DNA from: an uncultured Mollicutes bacterium
GTDB taxonomy: Bacteria > Bacillota_I > Bacilli_A > RFN20 > CAG-826
NCBI GenBank assembly: GCA_900545015.1
Contig: UQXJ01000021.1
Coordinates: 1-24,461 of the forward strand
DNA: 24,461 nt
Reading direction: 5' to 3'
Within the stretch, counting starts at the first letter, position 1, and each line of letters opens with the position of its first letter. The position numbers and the translations under genes were made by a program. Positions 24,146-24,461 of the stretch are shown piece after piece. Below the pieces are notes generated by a model. The model made no database searches and was not told the DNA's origin. It saw nothing but the letters and a program-made list of their open reading frames with translations.

Positions 24146-24461
24146 AAAAATCCTCCATAATTGAGAAAATAATAAACTTATCTCCTTAAGAGATATAATT
24201 AACTTTCTTTAGCCCTATTGAAAAGTGGCGTAAGATGTCAATTAGTTCAAAATTATTTATGCTACATTTTAACCCATTTTTGTTTCTTTTTCCATTTACC
24301 TAGGCAAGTACTAGTTTTAAAAACTAGGGTATTTAAAAAAATAACTCCTATTAAAACTCGAAAACCTTTTAAATATCAAACGTTTATAGGTTCAAGGTGA
24401 ATTATTTTGTCGCTAGCCTAAATATTTAATGACGATTTTGTCAAATTAAATGATGATATGT
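24146..24461 (-). promoter_or_regulatory. leader and possible promoter of the large operon
   Basis: No gene is supported here. Reading on the minus strand, GGAGGA lies just before the first ATG. A small stem, TATCTC/GAGATA (around 24179-24195), sits in the probable 5' leader. A perfect TTGACA hexamer lies at 24236-24241, but the sequence 16-18 bases downstream (AATAGG/ATAGGG) is a poor -10 box, so the promoter call is weak. Farther upstream, CTAGTTTT/AAAACTAG (24311-24327) forms a short palindrome without a T-run. The upstream gene is beyond the window. Confidence 0.35.

Noticed and set aside
24236..24241. TTGACA as a confident -35 box for the large operon
   Set aside because: No acceptable -10 hexamer occurs at 16-18 bp spacing, so it is recorded only as a weak possibility in the leader feature.
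24218..24400. 60-codon plus-strand frame in the operon leader
   Set aside because: It has low-complexity composition, no ribosome binding site and no recognisable feature, and it covers the probable promoter region.

Overview
The window is AT-rich (roughly 30% G+C by eye) and almost every gene lies on the minus strand, in tightly packed runs with AGGAGG-like ribosome binding sites. The standard code fits: UGA is used as a stop and Trp is encoded by UGG. Together with SipW-type signal peptides, a lipoprotein lipobox and InlB-type repeats, this suggests a Gram-positive, low-G+C Bacillota, perhaps an uncultured gut Bacilli or Mollicutes-related lineage. The lineage cannot be fixed from the sequence alone.

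Region 1 (1-3420) is accessory DNA on the minus strand. A short zinc-ribbon protein and a small alpha/beta protein overlap by 20 nt. They are followed by a HEPN-type (R-x4-H) protein whose probable N-terminus has been put out of frame at an ATTA tetranucleotide repeat. A strong terminator-like hairpin ends this group. Beyond it lie a C10/G10 homopolymer tract and a secreted GLUG-repeat protein.

Region 2 (3421-4448) has no intact gene. It holds a decayed IS110-family transposase on the plus strand with three in-frame stops and an internal deletion. An unusual cluster of perfect short hairpins overlaps it.

Region 3 (4449-24145) is the main content: fifteen consecutive minus-strand genes with gaps of about 30 bp or less, or overlaps, probably one operon. 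In transcription order they are: six paralogous secreted proteins whose signal peptides end in a G-[FL]-[AS]-x-W motif, most also carrying a W-G-x-x-F-G...P-x-x-F-Y motif; a SipW/ER-type signal peptidase with a Ser/His dyad; a membrane-embedded McrB-like AAA+ ATPase; a DUF2357-like zinc-ribbon protein; an ABC exporter (ATPase and permease); a membrane-anchored beta-helix-like protein; a repeat-rich lipoprotein with an InlB repeat; a seventh secreted protein with the same signal type; and a 1203-residue surface protein with that signal, InlB-like repeats and a C-terminal Hint (intein/hedgehog-type) autoprocessing domain.

My reading, which is inference, is that this is a dedicated surface-assembly system. 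A private signal peptidase would mature eight substrates that form or decorate a TasA-like filament or coat. The ABC exporter and the AAA+/zinc-ribbon pair would power or control assembly, and the lipoprotein, beta-helix and Hint proteins would provide the cell-surface scaffold. I know of no described system with this gene set.

Region 4 (24146-24461) is the operon leader, with a clear ribosome binding site and a possible but weak promoter.
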